The notes under the pieces: generated by a model
Databases searched by the model: none
What the model was told of the DNA's origin: nothing
What the model saw: only the letters and a program-made list of their open reading frames with translations
NCBI GenBank assembly: GCA_963978545.1
Contig: OZ021723.1
Span: 96,488,002 to 96,552,001, forward strand
DNA: 64,000 nt
Direction: 5' to 3'
Origin: Linyphia triangularis
Taxonomy: Eukaryota; Arthropoda; Arachnida; Araneae; Linyphiidae
Part shown: piece after piece, positions 38,790 to 50,759 of the stretch
Numbering within the stretch: the first letter of the stretch is position 1
How the letters are laid out: each line of letters begins with the position of its first letter
Made by a program: the position numbers and the translations under genes

Positions 38790-40820
38790 TTATTTAAAGC
38801 TATTGTTTTGATTTTAGGCTTTTCCATACTTAAAGTCAAGTGCTGGAGCAATATTTAATTTGAAGAATTATGAGATGGTTTAAAAAAGTTTTATTTTTAG
38901 AATTTCTACTATTTATAATTATAGATTCTCTGTCAAATTAAAGTTGAATATCTCAACACAACTTGCAGAAGAGTAAGCTATACATTCATTTGACTTAGGG
39001 TAATATTTCAGGTAATTATTCACTGTTGATGTCAATTTAATAAACTTGTAGAACTCACCATTAATACCTTAAGAAGGTAATGTCAATTTCCATAGATAAT
39101 TTCCCTCTATGCTTCAATTTTTTACTGTATATTTACAAAAGTAATGATTTAGACATATTTTCAAATAAATTATTTCATATTCTTCAGCATAACAATTAGT
39201 AAGTGTGAAGTCATTAATATGTCTGTGCTCATTTATAAATATAAATTAGCTCGCAGATAAAAGTGCAAGCCTCTAAATAAAAATGATGGGTCCAAAGTAC
39301 ACAAAAGTCAATCATTTTCTAAAATCTTAAATATTACCATCGAAGCTGCAACGACCTACTAATTGTTTCATATCGCATACCGAATATTATTTCAAATAAT
39401 AAATAAAGTCCCATATTGTCTTTCAAATTCGACATACCTAACGTACCTAAAATCAAACAGGAAAGAAAAAGTTTAAGTTTCGTTTTTTTCTCCAAACGAA
39501 AAAACAATCCGCAGTTTCCAACATTCACTTATATTTTGGGGGATGTCTGGAATTTTAAATCGATTGCAATAAATCTCAAAACTTTAACAATCACTTAAAC
39601 TTTCTCAAAACAGCGCCAACGGAACAACAATATGCTGTATTCCTCAAACCAAATAACAAATTCTATGTCCAAAAGCATCGATGGCAATCCAAATCAATTA
39701 ACTGTTCCATTCCCACGTCAGATAAAATAAAGAGAGTGAATACCAGACTTGATTAATAGCCAACCCCAACCGGAGTATGTCTTGGGAGAAGAGTTCAATA
39801 CTTTCAGTATTCAGTTTACTCAGTTCCAATATTGAACGTTGGGATAGAGCGAGACAGATGCAACGTCCGTTGCTGGGGGAAGCGTGGGGCGAAATGGTGG
39901 CGCCCCGGCTTGTCTCGTATCATTGACAGAGATGGCGCATGCGTATCTCGTATCATTGACAGTAGTGAGCTTTGGTTGATGGGGCTGAGATTGTGCACTG
40001 TGATGTTGAGTATGGTTTTGTAATTCTTGAGAAGTGGAACCGGTTTTTTTGCTTATTAAACTTGATGGGTAAAAGATGTAAAATGTGCACTATTTCGCAA
40101 TTCGTTTTTTTGCCTCAAAAACTGATATTGATAAATCTAAGTTGAATTAAATGAAAAATCTATTTCAAATGACAGTTTTAATATGTAATAATTAGCATAT
40201 TTTAATGGCTGCTTGTCAAACATGCTATTAAAAGACTGTTATAAAATTATGGATTTTTTTTTTCTGTTGATGTTTTTCTCATCTATTGAACTTATAATAT
40301 ACATAATTTTAGAACCCTCTTTTTATAAATGCGAGAAAATTTTCATAAGCATTTTTTAAAAATATTTTTTGCAATTCACTGGTTTGAATATGGAAAAATG
40401 AGTTTTGGAAAAAATCTCGATTTTCTCAAAATATGTTAGTATAAATAATAGTTGAAGCTTTGGAATAAATTTTTTTTTTATTATTTAACGACGCTAGAGA
40501 AAAATTCAAAGAAAGTTTTTTTTATTTTTTTTTAAATTTTTTTTTTATTTTTTTGAAAGATAAAAATGTTTTTTAAATTTAAAAAATAAAAACTATTTAA
40601 CTGCTATTTTTTTTTTTTTAATTTCATTATTCAGTATACATCTAGCTAATAAATTTCCGAAGGATCCTTCTAAAAGTAAAAAGCAAATTGTAAACAAATT
40701 TTTGTGACCCATGTCCCCTTTTGGTGCCACCTATTACCCTTATTGATTTTTAAGTGAATAGGCATACGTCGCGCTTGCCATCATTTTTCAATATTTATTT
40801 CCCCTGCTTTGGTAGTAATT
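38790..40820. other. 5' flank or upstream intron of the agrin-like exon
   Basis: GC-richer segment 39750-40020 (CAGATGCAACGTCCGTTGCT, GTCTCGTATCATTGACAG twice, at 39910 and 39945) could be regulatory. T-rich low-complexity DNA at 40250-40620. No clear TATA/initiator for the minus-strand gene was found. Confidence 0.4.
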
Positions 40821-40834
40821 TAAAAAAAAAAAAA

Positions 40835-40904
40835 TCATAACCCAGGATTCGAGTCCGGACTTGTTAGCAAGACCGGACATAGAGTTAACCACACAGTCAT
40901 GATG
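40835..40904 (-). mobile_element. tRNA-like pseudogene or SINE head with a T13 terminator
   Basis: Minus strand: TGACTGTGTGGTTAACTC (A-box-like), then GGACTCGAATCCTGGG (B-box-like), then within a few bases a run of 13 T (A run 40822-40834 on plus), a Pol III terminator shape. Stems pair only partly. No longer SINE body is seen, so this may be a tRNA-derived head or a decayed tRNA. Confidence 0.5.
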
Positions 40905-41164
40905 TAAGATATGTTACGTAAGTATAGAACTATAGATTCACATGGGTTTTTAGGATATTGTATTTGGGATATTAGCATTAAGTAATTTACCTCATACATT
41001 TTATTGCTGTGTTGTAGCAGTAACAAGTGTTAATAAGAATACATAAGCCTAAAGGTATTGACAATTGCAGGTATTTCCTTCTGATTATTTGCTTAGATGA
41101 CTTCATTCTATAAACTACGGTGCTCAGTAATAATGATATATTTTCTTTTTCCAAAGATAAATGA

Positions 41165-41393
41165 GGGTCTGAGAAAAAAAGGGGTCTAAGTGACTTTTCT
41201 TAACTTTAGAGAAAATACACTTTAAAGTGTTTTACTTATATTAAATTCTAGGAAAACTAGTGATATATTCCTTCCAGAGGTTAATATTTGAACAACAAAT
41301 ATTTTTCATACAAATTTAATATAAATAAGAAACTTTAAAGTGTGTTTTCTCAAAAGTTAAGGAAAGTCACTTAGATCCCTTTGCTTCTCGGCC
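41165..41393. mobile_element. About 229-bp inverted-repeat element
   Basis: Left arm GGGTCTAAGTGACTTTTCTT followed by AACTTTAGAGAAAATACACTTTAAAGTG-type sequence (41179-41225) pairs with the right arm 41325-41380. Outer termini are weaker (GGTCTGAGAAA against TTCTCGGCC). The right terminus overlaps a U2 snRNA-like 15-mer. No TSD or ORF seen. Confidence 0.65.
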
Positions 41394-41397
41394 TTTT
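41383..41397 (+). other. 15-mer identical to the conserved 5' end of U2 snRNA
   Basis: GCTTCTCGGCCTTTT, as in the start of eukaryotic U2 snRNA. The match stops abruptly at TAAATACG, so this is not a U2 gene. It lies at the right edge of the 41.2-kb inverted-repeat element. Confidence 0.4.
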
Positions 41398-43467
41398 AAA
41401 TACGTAACTGATCATAACTGAAAAGGTATTGGGAATCTTTTGTATTTTTCTAAATAGTTTGTTTGGTTGGAATGAAAAATTTTCTTGTGCAAGATGTATA
41501 CAAAGGAAATGCAGCACCTGAACCATGTTAGATCAATATCTGTTTGAAGGGGAAATGCTTTTTGAAATGACTTTCAAGATTTAAGACGAAGGAAACAAAT
41601 AAATAATTTAATTCAAATGGGATTTTTTAAGATATTTTGGATTTTAAGAAAGAAGCTATTGTTTGCACAGTAACAGAAATGTTGCTTTTCAGCAGAGAAA
41701 TAATTTTAAGTTCATTAATTATATTTTATTCATTATAAAATTTTTAAAAGGAGTAAGAACTTTCTTCGAAATTTCAATGTTAAAATCTGTAACATTTAAA
41801 ATATTTTAATTTTAAATTTTGCTTAACGTTATTTGTAATACGTGAACAAAAACTTATATAAAATAATAATTATGCATTCATATTTCATGAATTTAGTTAT
41901 TTAATTTAATAGTGTTTATATTATGTGAATTAGTAAATATTAATATAAATGTATTATTTGTAATAATCTAAAGTAGAAGTTATATATTGTTGAATAAAAA
42001 TGGTTAAAAAATTATCCCAAGAAAAATAATTTTGGATATACCAAAACTTGTGATAAATCTAAGTTGCCCATGAAAAATATTGTTTTCATATTAAAAAAAG
42101 TTTAATTCAAAAAATTAAAAAACCAAAAATATCTTAAAATTTTGAATTTCTTTGGAAACAAAAATATAAATAAAAGATCAAGCACGGAATTAATCTGAAA
42201 TAAATTAGTTATTTAAACAATAAATGTGAAATAAATGTTTTTATTTAAGAAAACACATAATTATCTCTACTTTTATATAAAATTGATTTTTTAGCAAACT
42301 TTAAAATGAGGATAAACAAACCTCTTGGAAAAACTCATTAAATTGAAAAAATAAATTGTATTAAAAAAAAAGCAAAAGCTTTCAAAATCAACATTTTAAA
42401 TGTATCTTTCATTTATGAATACTTCACTTCAATCAATCCACTCAATTTGAAGTAATTCATTACCTCAGTATCCGCTTTGGCACAAAATACGAATTTGATT
42501 GAATGATATCCTAATTGAAATTCTTCTAGACCAGCTCTCGTAAAACAAACGAAGCAGAAATAAAATACCACTTATGAAACTCCGTTTTAAAAAATGACTT
42601 TCCTGAGTAACAATCTAATAATAGAAATTCTAGAATTATTTTATTTTCGAAATGTTATTAATACAACTCCCACTTTTTAACAAAAAATTGGAGTCATTAG
42701 GCGTAGCATGCTAATTAATCAGAGGAAGTAAACTTAAGAGTGGAACCCTTAAATTCAGTCATGTTTCATTCGAGAAGACAGCTAATGATTTCCAACTTAA
42801 ATGCACGAAAATATTTCTCTTTACGTATCGCTTACGTTTGGAAAAGCATCAAAAATATTAATTAGGTTCATTAGACAGCCTTTTTTTTTATTAACTACTT
42901 CTACTATAAGCTTATGAATAATCATTTTTAAGTTAGGATGTATTGAAGTAAAGACATTTAAACTTGACTCCATTCAGATTACACATACTTAAAATATGTT
43001 ATTAAATAGTCAGTTCAAATTCACGTTTGAGTGATTTGTATTCGTTTACTTAATTTGCTGAATGAATAGAATTTAGTTTTAGTTCACTAACAGATTTTAA
43101 ATATGTATTCCTACTGTTTTTTTTTATGGTTGGAACTTTTAGCAGAATGTAAACATTTATGAAAGAATATTTTAAGTATTTGCTAAAATCTATTTCGGAA
43201 AAAAAATTATTCAAAAGAGTTGAAATGGATTTGAAAGGAATGGCGTAGAGTATTAGAGATAAATTTAGTTTCAAAATTATCTAATTATTATTCCACTTTT
43301 TAAGAAAATATCCTATAAGCATTATCGCATCTTTTGAAAATGTTCTTTCCTATAATTTTTAATGATTTACTAATATCAAATATTATTTTGCAATGAAATA
43401 CGATAGTATATACTTTTATATTTCATAATTGCAAGATAATACTTATTGAAAATGATTTTATAAACAA

Positions 43468-43577
43468 GGTGATCATCATCTGTACTTGTTTTTTTATATA
43501 CAATGTGGTCATCATCTGTACTTGTTTTTTTGTTTTGTTTTTTTAAATATAAGGTAGTCATCATCTGTACTTGTTTA
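43468..43577 (+). repeat. Three-copy minisatellite
   Basis: TCATCATCTGTACTTGTTT occurs three times (about 43472, 43509 and 43558), separated by T-rich spacers of unequal length. Confidence 0.85.
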
Positions 43578-44324
43578 AAGTGATATAAAGCATATTCTAA
43601 TAGCCTTATTTTCATAAAAAATTCTAGAAATTTTATTTTGACTATAAGTAATTTATATCCGAAGACAGATATTAATATTTAACTTTAAGGGCATGTATGG
43701 AAACCAAACAGAAGTTAGTGAGAAAAATTATAAAAAATTAAGTCATTGAAGCTTCATTTGCTACAATTTAATATTTTTAATTATAATTTTACTTTCTATA
43801 TATCTTCCCATTCAAATAGTTCCCGTATAAAAAGATTTACAAAAATCAGCTTTCTGTGTAGAATTCCTGACTGCTCTCAGCCAATAGGCTCAGTTGCATT
43901 TATATAAGGACTTTACATAAGTATATAAATGTATATTTTTATATAAGTATATAAGTGTATAAAGACTTTTTCACATGTTCCGAACTGTTTTAAACCAGGT
44001 CAGTTTTATAATAGCTTTCGATATTTTTATCGGGGTCCATGCAAATCTATCAAAGCATATTTAAGTTTATATTTTCAGAGTTTGCAATTCAAAGGGGAAA
44101 AAATGCTGCTTATTAAAGTTCTATATTTCGTAATTGAAAACGATACTTATCGGACAATAACTTTATAAAAATTCACCAAACCCTAAATCAACGATCTACC
44201 ATCTTTATAAATACGCAACAGCAACTTGATTCTTCTAATGTACCCCACCTTTTAAGAAACCCTCAACTCACACAGAAAATCACTCATATTTTTTTGGATC
44301 TCGTCGATTCATCATTCCTTTCTC

Positions 44325-44520
44325 TGTGCTGCCCAATCACCATTAATATAGATTAAGTAGCAATCGCCACTGATGGACGTTCCAGGAAACAAGGGAAAGG
44401 GCCTGTCAATCGCATCTGCAAGAAGAGATGAAGTTTTCTTTCTGTAGCCCTTCTCCTCTGCTGATTGGTCAGAAAGCGGTCTTTTAGGGGAAGATGGATG
44501 GTGTCATACAGGGAGTGACA
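44325..44520. promoter_or_regulatory. Possible promoter-like segment with CCAAT boxes
   Basis: GCCCAATCACC (44331) and GATTGGTCAG (44462) are CCAAT-type motifs in a block of moderate GC content. A 71-codon ORF follows (44494-44709) with no recognisable protein. No TATA box or initiator is clear. Confidence 0.2.
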
Positions 44521-45706
44521 TCAACGATATTAGGCCTGGATCCTAATATTTCTTATCTCTTGGAAGTATGGCTAGAGAAACAGTTTCTCCAAGTGCAACC
44601 GATCGTATTATATCACAGCAGATATTGCATCTGGTGCTTGATGCGATTACGGTGGGTTAACTCAGATAGAGGAAATAGAGAAACTGAAGGAAGATATTGC
44701 TTCCGTTGATAGAGCAAATTTGATTTATTTGGATAATTTTTTTTGGAAATGAAGCATAAACTAATATAGTTCAATAAAAAAAATCCCCGCTGCTTAACAA
44801 ATCTGGAATTCCGTCAATTTCGATGTGTTGTGTAATAAAGAAATAAACAAGAATAGATCCTGATCAATTTTAGTTGGGTAAACATTCAATTAAGACCACG
44901 GAACCATTTTTATTTACAGAGATCATTTGCCCATGATATTGGTAGTACGGATTTGATCCGCTTTTTTATATCAGTATTTGATCCGCATTATTAGTACGTA
45001 TTTGATCTGCAGAGACAAATATGTGTTGCTATTTACAAGTTCTACAATATTCTAAATAGCATTTCGTGGAAAGCACTTTGTTACTTACTGCGCAACGTGA
45101 CACTCTCCATATAAAGTTCATGCTTTTGTTCTAAAGTTATGTGCTTCTAATACTTATGATTCAAATGCACCAATACTAATTTTGAGAGAACCTTATAAAT
45201 TACTTGTGGAGTTACTAGAGAAAGCAGTGCTTGGGACTAAGATTGATGACTTCAGTTTATTGTTATTAAGTATTTACGCTTAAATACTAATATTTAGTAT
45301 AGCCTGATGTAAGGTAGTAAATATATAATGAAGGATAACATCGCCAATGCTGGTCGGAATATCCTCTTGATATCTTATTCATTTAATAGTATAGACGTGT
45401 AGAATTAAAAAAATAAATTGTACACCTTACAGTTTTCAAAATTTACAAGTATTCGTAAGACTTTAAAAACTTTCTTCAGAGGAATGTGAACTTTAAAAAA
45501 TACATTTAAAGTTTAATCAACATAGACAATGGATTGCAAAATGTTTAAAAAAATATATACCTTAGTAATTTATATATTTTTTATAAAAATATATCCAAAT
45601 GTGAATTAAAAGAGGACAAAAGAGTTCAATTGGAAATATAACCTGCAATGAAAGTTTTTAAGATGAATTTGTTATCCCTTTAGTTACGAAGTATATTTTT
45701 AAAGAA

Positions 45707-45856
<150 letters not shown>

Positions 45857-46539
45857 TTTTTTTTTTTATTCTAAATTATATTCAATTATCATGTTTTTCA
45901 TTACTTAGCTTCAGACTCAAATAAAAGAGTGTAAGTAGATATTTCATTTTACTCTTTCCCTCTATTTTAGATTTACTCATTTATTATCATAAATAAGTTT
46001 CTCTTTGCTTTGCCACAATACTTTTGCTTTATGTCCAAATATTGCGAAACATGTTTTCCTTCCTTCAAGTTATAAGATCGCATAAATAATTTAAATGCAT
46101 GTTACATTTCCTATTTCCTGAAATTGAAGCCACTTGAATACTTTCCTAATTCAAATCTCCAATTTCAGTAAAGCATTCAAATAAATAAGTTCATTTTATT
46201 AAAAAAAATATGAATTTTAAAAGAGTATCTTATTTTAAATGAGCTTTCACCGGAAATGAAAATACAACTTTTTTTGCGAACATTAAATTTCGAAAAGAGT
46301 CAGCTTTTTATTAAAAAAAAATCTAAGTAAACCCGAATGTCGCCTTCATGATCCTCCTTTTCATAGAAAATAATAAATTTCACAATAAATTTTGATTGGC
46401 GTTTTTTTCTTGAAAAGTATCATTTTATTTCATGTGCAATAACTTACGTTGGGTTTAATTTAACTTTCCTTCGTTATAAATAATGTTATTTTATATAGCA
46501 CACATTTGATTTTAAAAAAAAAAAAAAATAGTATTGAAA

Positions 46540-46985
46540 TTAAAATAAGTAACTGAATAAATAAGTACCCCCAAAAAATGAATAGGCACCTAAAAAAAAT
46601 AAACGAATAGCTAAATAAAATAAATAAGTAACTAAATAAATTAAAACCTTAATAAAATAGATAACTGAAGAAAATAAGCGAGTAACTAAATCAATATGTG
46701 TCACTAAATAAAATAAATAAGTAAATAAATACGTAATCAAAATGAATAAGCAAGTAAAGAAAATAAACGAGGAATTAAATAAAATAAATACGTGTCATTA
46801 AATAAAACAAATACGATAAATAAGTAACTAAATAAAAAAAAAATATCTCTATTAAATGAATAACAAAAGAAAATAAGAGAGTAACTAATTAAATATGAGT
46901 CATTAATAAGTAAGTACATAAGTAACTAAAAAATAAATAAGTATCTAAAGAAAATAGACGATAAAATAAATAAGTATCAAATTAA
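46540..46985. repeat. Degenerate (AAATAAGTAACT)n-type array
   Basis: About 445 bp of AAATAAATAAGTAACTAAAT-like repeats with many point changes. It explains the Tyr/Leu/Phe-rich minus-strand ORFs, which are not genes. Confidence 0.85.
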
Positions 46986-47902
46986 AATGAAAAGCTTCCT
47001 TTCAATCTAATGAATTTTTGAGCATATCAACACTTCAAATAATTTGTTTCGTTACATTAATTCCTTATAAAACCTTATTGTTAGTAAATTACACAGCATT
47101 TTAACTTATCATAATTAAAGTATAAAAATATTAGCTTTTATCTATTACACATTAAAATACAAATTTTAATGAAATGACATAGGCAAATTTAATTTTCTTG
47201 TTAATGATTATAAATTAGTCAGAATAATAAAAAACAATACAAAACATTTAATTTTTACTGATCGCAGTTTAAATGCAATGATTTCATTAGAAATAACAAT
47301 GGACTTATTTTCTAAGAAACAAACAATTAGATTTAAATCAAATATAATTTGTTACGACAGAGACTTTTTTAAATATAACTGGCATAAATGCTACCTTCAC
47401 CCATTATTATATAATTTTACCCATTAGTATATCATTAATCATTATCTTCAATCGGAATAAAAATTATATTACTTTACTTTTAGAATTAAAATGCAAACAA
47501 ATGTAATTTTTGAAAATATGACTAGATTCAAAAATCATTTACTTTCACATTTTCATTTTTTTTAACATAATTCAAATATCTTCATCGCATTGTGTGTTGT
47601 AATGAGACTAACAGTTGCTGTAAATATTTAATAACTTTTTTTTTTAATTTGAATGAAAATTCTTTTATCTCATCAATTAATACATTATTTTATTTTAATT
47701 AAGGTACTTTTAACTACATTAGGAATTACAACGACAATTTGTTATAAATGTGCTTTAAAAAATTTATTTTTTGATATACGTGTAAAATAATTTTAAGCAT
47801 TATTTCGTATTCAATAGCACATAGAATGCAATTCATAGAATAATAATCATTTACTGCAAAGAACGAAATTGTAAAATCCAACTTAAGCGAAAATCCACAG
47901 TA

Positions 47903-48105
47903 CACTGTTAAAAATTTTGGTCCACCTTGCACCAAAAATTGGTTCCCATTTAGCTGCCACCAACATGTGATGCTTAGTTTCATGATTTAATGGTGCAACC
48001 TCGGACCGTAAGCACCATTAAATCGCGAAACTAAGCACCAAATGTTGGTGGCAGCTAAATGGGAACCAAATTTTGGTGCATGGTGGACAAATTTTTTTAA
48101 CAGTG
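47903..48105. mobile_element. 203-bp palindromic MITE with TA target sites (Tc1/mariner-type)
   Basis: Termini CACTGTTAAAAATTTTGGTC and (reversed) CACTGTTAAAAAAATTTGTC, flanked by TA at 47901-47902 and 48106-48107. The two arms stay complementary for about 95 bp (GGTTCCCATTTAGCTGCCAC against its reverse), meeting near 48000, so the whole element folds as one hairpin. Confidence 0.87.
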
Positions 48106-48118
48106 TATCATTTTATCT

Positions 48119-48830
48119 GTTTATCACATCTAAATTAGCCCTATTTCCATTAAGAATTTATAATGACCTTTTTTATTGGGAAATTGAATGACTGCAGACA
48201 TACAATGTCTTTTGTGAAATAACTCACTAATGAACTGTCATTCATCACGAAAAATAACGGGTAAGATAACGAAATATAACTGATATCATATCACCCTATT
48301 TCCATTAAGAATTTGTAAAGACCCTTTATATTGAGAAAGAGGATGACTGCACACATAAAATGACTTTTGTGAAATAAGTCACAAACAAACAATCATTCAT
48401 TAAAAAAAATAACTGGCCTCATATCATCCTATTTCCATTATGAATTTATAAAGACCCTTTATATTGGGAAATAGGATGGCTGCACACATACATTGACTTT
48501 TGTGAAATAAGTCACAAACAACCAATCATTCATTAAGAAAAATAACTGGCCTTATATCATCCTATTTCCATTATGAATTTATAAAGACCCTTTATATTGG
48601 GAAATAGGATGGCTGCACACATACAATGACTTTTGTGAAATAAGTCACAAACAACCAATCATTCATTAAGAAAAATAACTGGCCTTATATCATCCTATTT
48701 CCATTATGAATTTATAAAGACTCTTTATATTGGGAAACAGGATGGCTGCACACATACAATGACTATTGTAAAGTAAGTCATAAACGAACAATCACTCATT
48801 ACGAAAAATAACTGGTAAGAGAATATCACC
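48119..48830 (+). repeat. 133-bp satellite array, about five units, each with a hairpin
   Basis: The block CCTATTTCCATTATGAATTT recurs at 48428, 48561 and 48694, exactly 133 bp apart, with more diverged units before (48295 and about 48139). Each unit pairs CATCCTATTTCC with GGAAATAGGATG about 30 bases later. The array starts just after the TA-flanked palindromic MITE. Confidence 0.9.
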
Positions 48831-48944
48831 TCCAGCAATAAAAAATTGGATACTATCTAAATGGAAACCCGACGAATTTATAAAGATTAATACCCTCAAT
48901 CCATCCGAAAGGAAAGATAGAATGAAGAACTAAATATATTCTTT

Positions 48945-49260
48945 TATACCCATAATGGACTTGGGGAATTTGGTTGCAATTAACTGCGCAACCTTAAATT
49001 TCCCGCTGATGGCCTCTCATAATTATCTTTTCCGGATTCACTAACGGAGCGATATTCAGATGTTTCAATTTATTATAACAAATAACCCTGAAAGGGGAGC
49101 ATTCTTTAACTCGGAGCAGTGTGGATATTTTTCGAGTTGTTAATTACTGTAGGTGCCGTTAATCTTAGTTATCCGGGAACTGAGAAATTGAGTTTTCTAA
49201 ATGTCCATTAGCGCCATTTAATCGAAATGTTTATGAATTCGTCATTGCTTGGGTATGTAA
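48945..49260. other. Non-repetitive, GC-moderate block, candidate conserved non-coding DNA
   Basis: GGTTGCAATTAACTGCGCAA, TTCCCGCTGATGGCCTCTC, CTTTAACTCGGAGCAG and GTCCATTAGCGCCATTTAAT: complex sequence with homeodomain-like TAAT cores, no repeat match in the window and no ORF. Confidence 0.3.
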
Positions 49261-49454
49261 ATCACAAACTATTTTATGTTTGTTTAATGTGATAATTTTT
49301 AGAAATGGAATATCGGTTGGGAAATGTATTAAAAATATGTAAATTGTATTACTAATGTATTGTATATGCATTTTGCTCGTATAAAAAATTTAAGAATTAT
49401 GCGTGTGTTTTTTTCGAAGATTATAGAATATCTAAATTCAAACCTGAAATATAT

Positions 49455-50065
49455 TGTTGCATGGATGAGTTCGAAAGGCTTGAAGTCAAAGCAGATCAAA
49501 TCTTGCAGAAATTTATTCCGATATAACTCTTCATAGATTCTTTTACAACTCCAGAACTTTCCGTTCTACTAGACTCAATGCAGCTCTTTACACAATAATG
49601 GAGTAAAAATAGCAATTAAAAACTAGATACACAACTGCTAAAATCAACGCTAAAGACAATGCAATACAGTTCACTTTCGGAACTCTCTGAATGCTCGTTG
49701 AGAGACAACTAACTCAGTAACTCAACTAACTCGGCCTTTTATTGGAAAGCTTCATTCGCGAATCTTCTAGAGATAAAAATTTGGAGAATTTTCCAGATCG
49801 CAGTCGAAAAGTCCTATATAGGTACATGGGGACTGAAAGTGTTGCCAAATGGTCGCCAAATTTGGCAACCAAAATTAGTCGCCAAAACCGTCGCCAACCG
49901 TCGCCTTGGCGAGACTGCCATTCGTTTTCCAGCATTAAGAGATGCATTGCAGGAAAGCAAAGTAAGGACTAATTCATGCACTGCCTTATTCGAAATGTAC
50001 ATAAGTTTTACTTTTTACATAATTAATACTACGAAATATTTACAAATATACGGAAATTAGTAACA
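49455..50065 (+). mobile_element. Solo LTR, family A copy 2, with 4-bp TSD
   Basis: 611-bp element, TGTTGC to GTAACA, flanked by ATAT (49451-49454 and 50066-50069). Same order of blocks as the 16-kb copy: ATTTATTCCGATATAACTCT, then the ACTCCAGAACTTTC block, the TCTTCTAGAGATA block and the TTGCCAAATGG block. About 90 bp shorter because of internal length differences in the GCCAAA-rich part. No internal retroelement DNA, so a solo LTR. Confidence 0.85.
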
Positions 50066-50759
50066 ATATCCTTAGAACTATAATTTGTAGCTATCCATCT
50101 AAGTTACTAATATTACTATTTCCTTTTAGTATTATGATATTTTTAGAAATATTATTATTCTGAGAACAATTTATACATTTTCTTAAATGAAGACCTGAAT
50201 ACAAGGCTACATTGTCATAGGTACTTAACAGGGTGAAACATCGCGATGAAAAAATTATAATAAGGAAAAGAAACTTCTATTATCACACGTCTTTCAAATT
50301 GTAAAGTAAGACATCGAATCAACACAACATATGCATCTTAGAAACAATCTAAATTTGTATTGCTTCATTTCATAGAAAATTATATACTAAGCTATAAAGG
50401 CTCCTGTGTCCTGATGAGTAAAGGCACAGAAGGTCATAACTGGAGATCGTAGATTCAGTTCTGATTTTCCAGATATTTATATATACGAAACGTGGGAGCT
50501 GGTGTACACCATACATTGAGAAAAGCTTACTTTTGCTCATTGAATACGCTACAGCGATGAGTGAACCGGTTTTACTACGCTCTGATTGGTTGATTGAAAT
50601 GATGTGTGGCCGTTTATAGCATCCCTGGTTAGAAAAATAAAATATTAATAAAACTTAAAAGCATTTATATTGACTTTTGGTTATCAACTTATATTTAAGT
50701 TTAATACAAAAAAAAATCTGTGAGCAGGTTATCAATGTTACAATAAAAGTAGTGATTTG

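Larger units (their letters stand above)
41400..45700. other. AT-rich DNA, no gene seen
   Basis: Holds the three-copy minisatellite and the CCAAT-bearing block already listed, plus three copies of TATTTGATCYGC near 44950-45010. No further ORF with support. Confidence 0.55.

Noticed and set aside
41383..41397. U2 snRNA gene
   Set aside because: Only the first 15 or so bases match; the branch-site pairing region and Sm site are absent.
44494..44709. 71-codon plus-strand ORF
   Set aside because: Plausible composition but no domain, signal peptide, splice site or homologue that I recognise.
46540..46919. Membrane-protein-like Leu/Phe/Tyr-rich minus-strand ORFs
   Set aside because: Translation of the degenerate AAATAAGTAACT array.
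49726..50060. Four overlapping ORFs of 62-76 codons
   Set aside because: All lie within the solo LTR at 49455-50065 and have counterparts in the other LTR copy.
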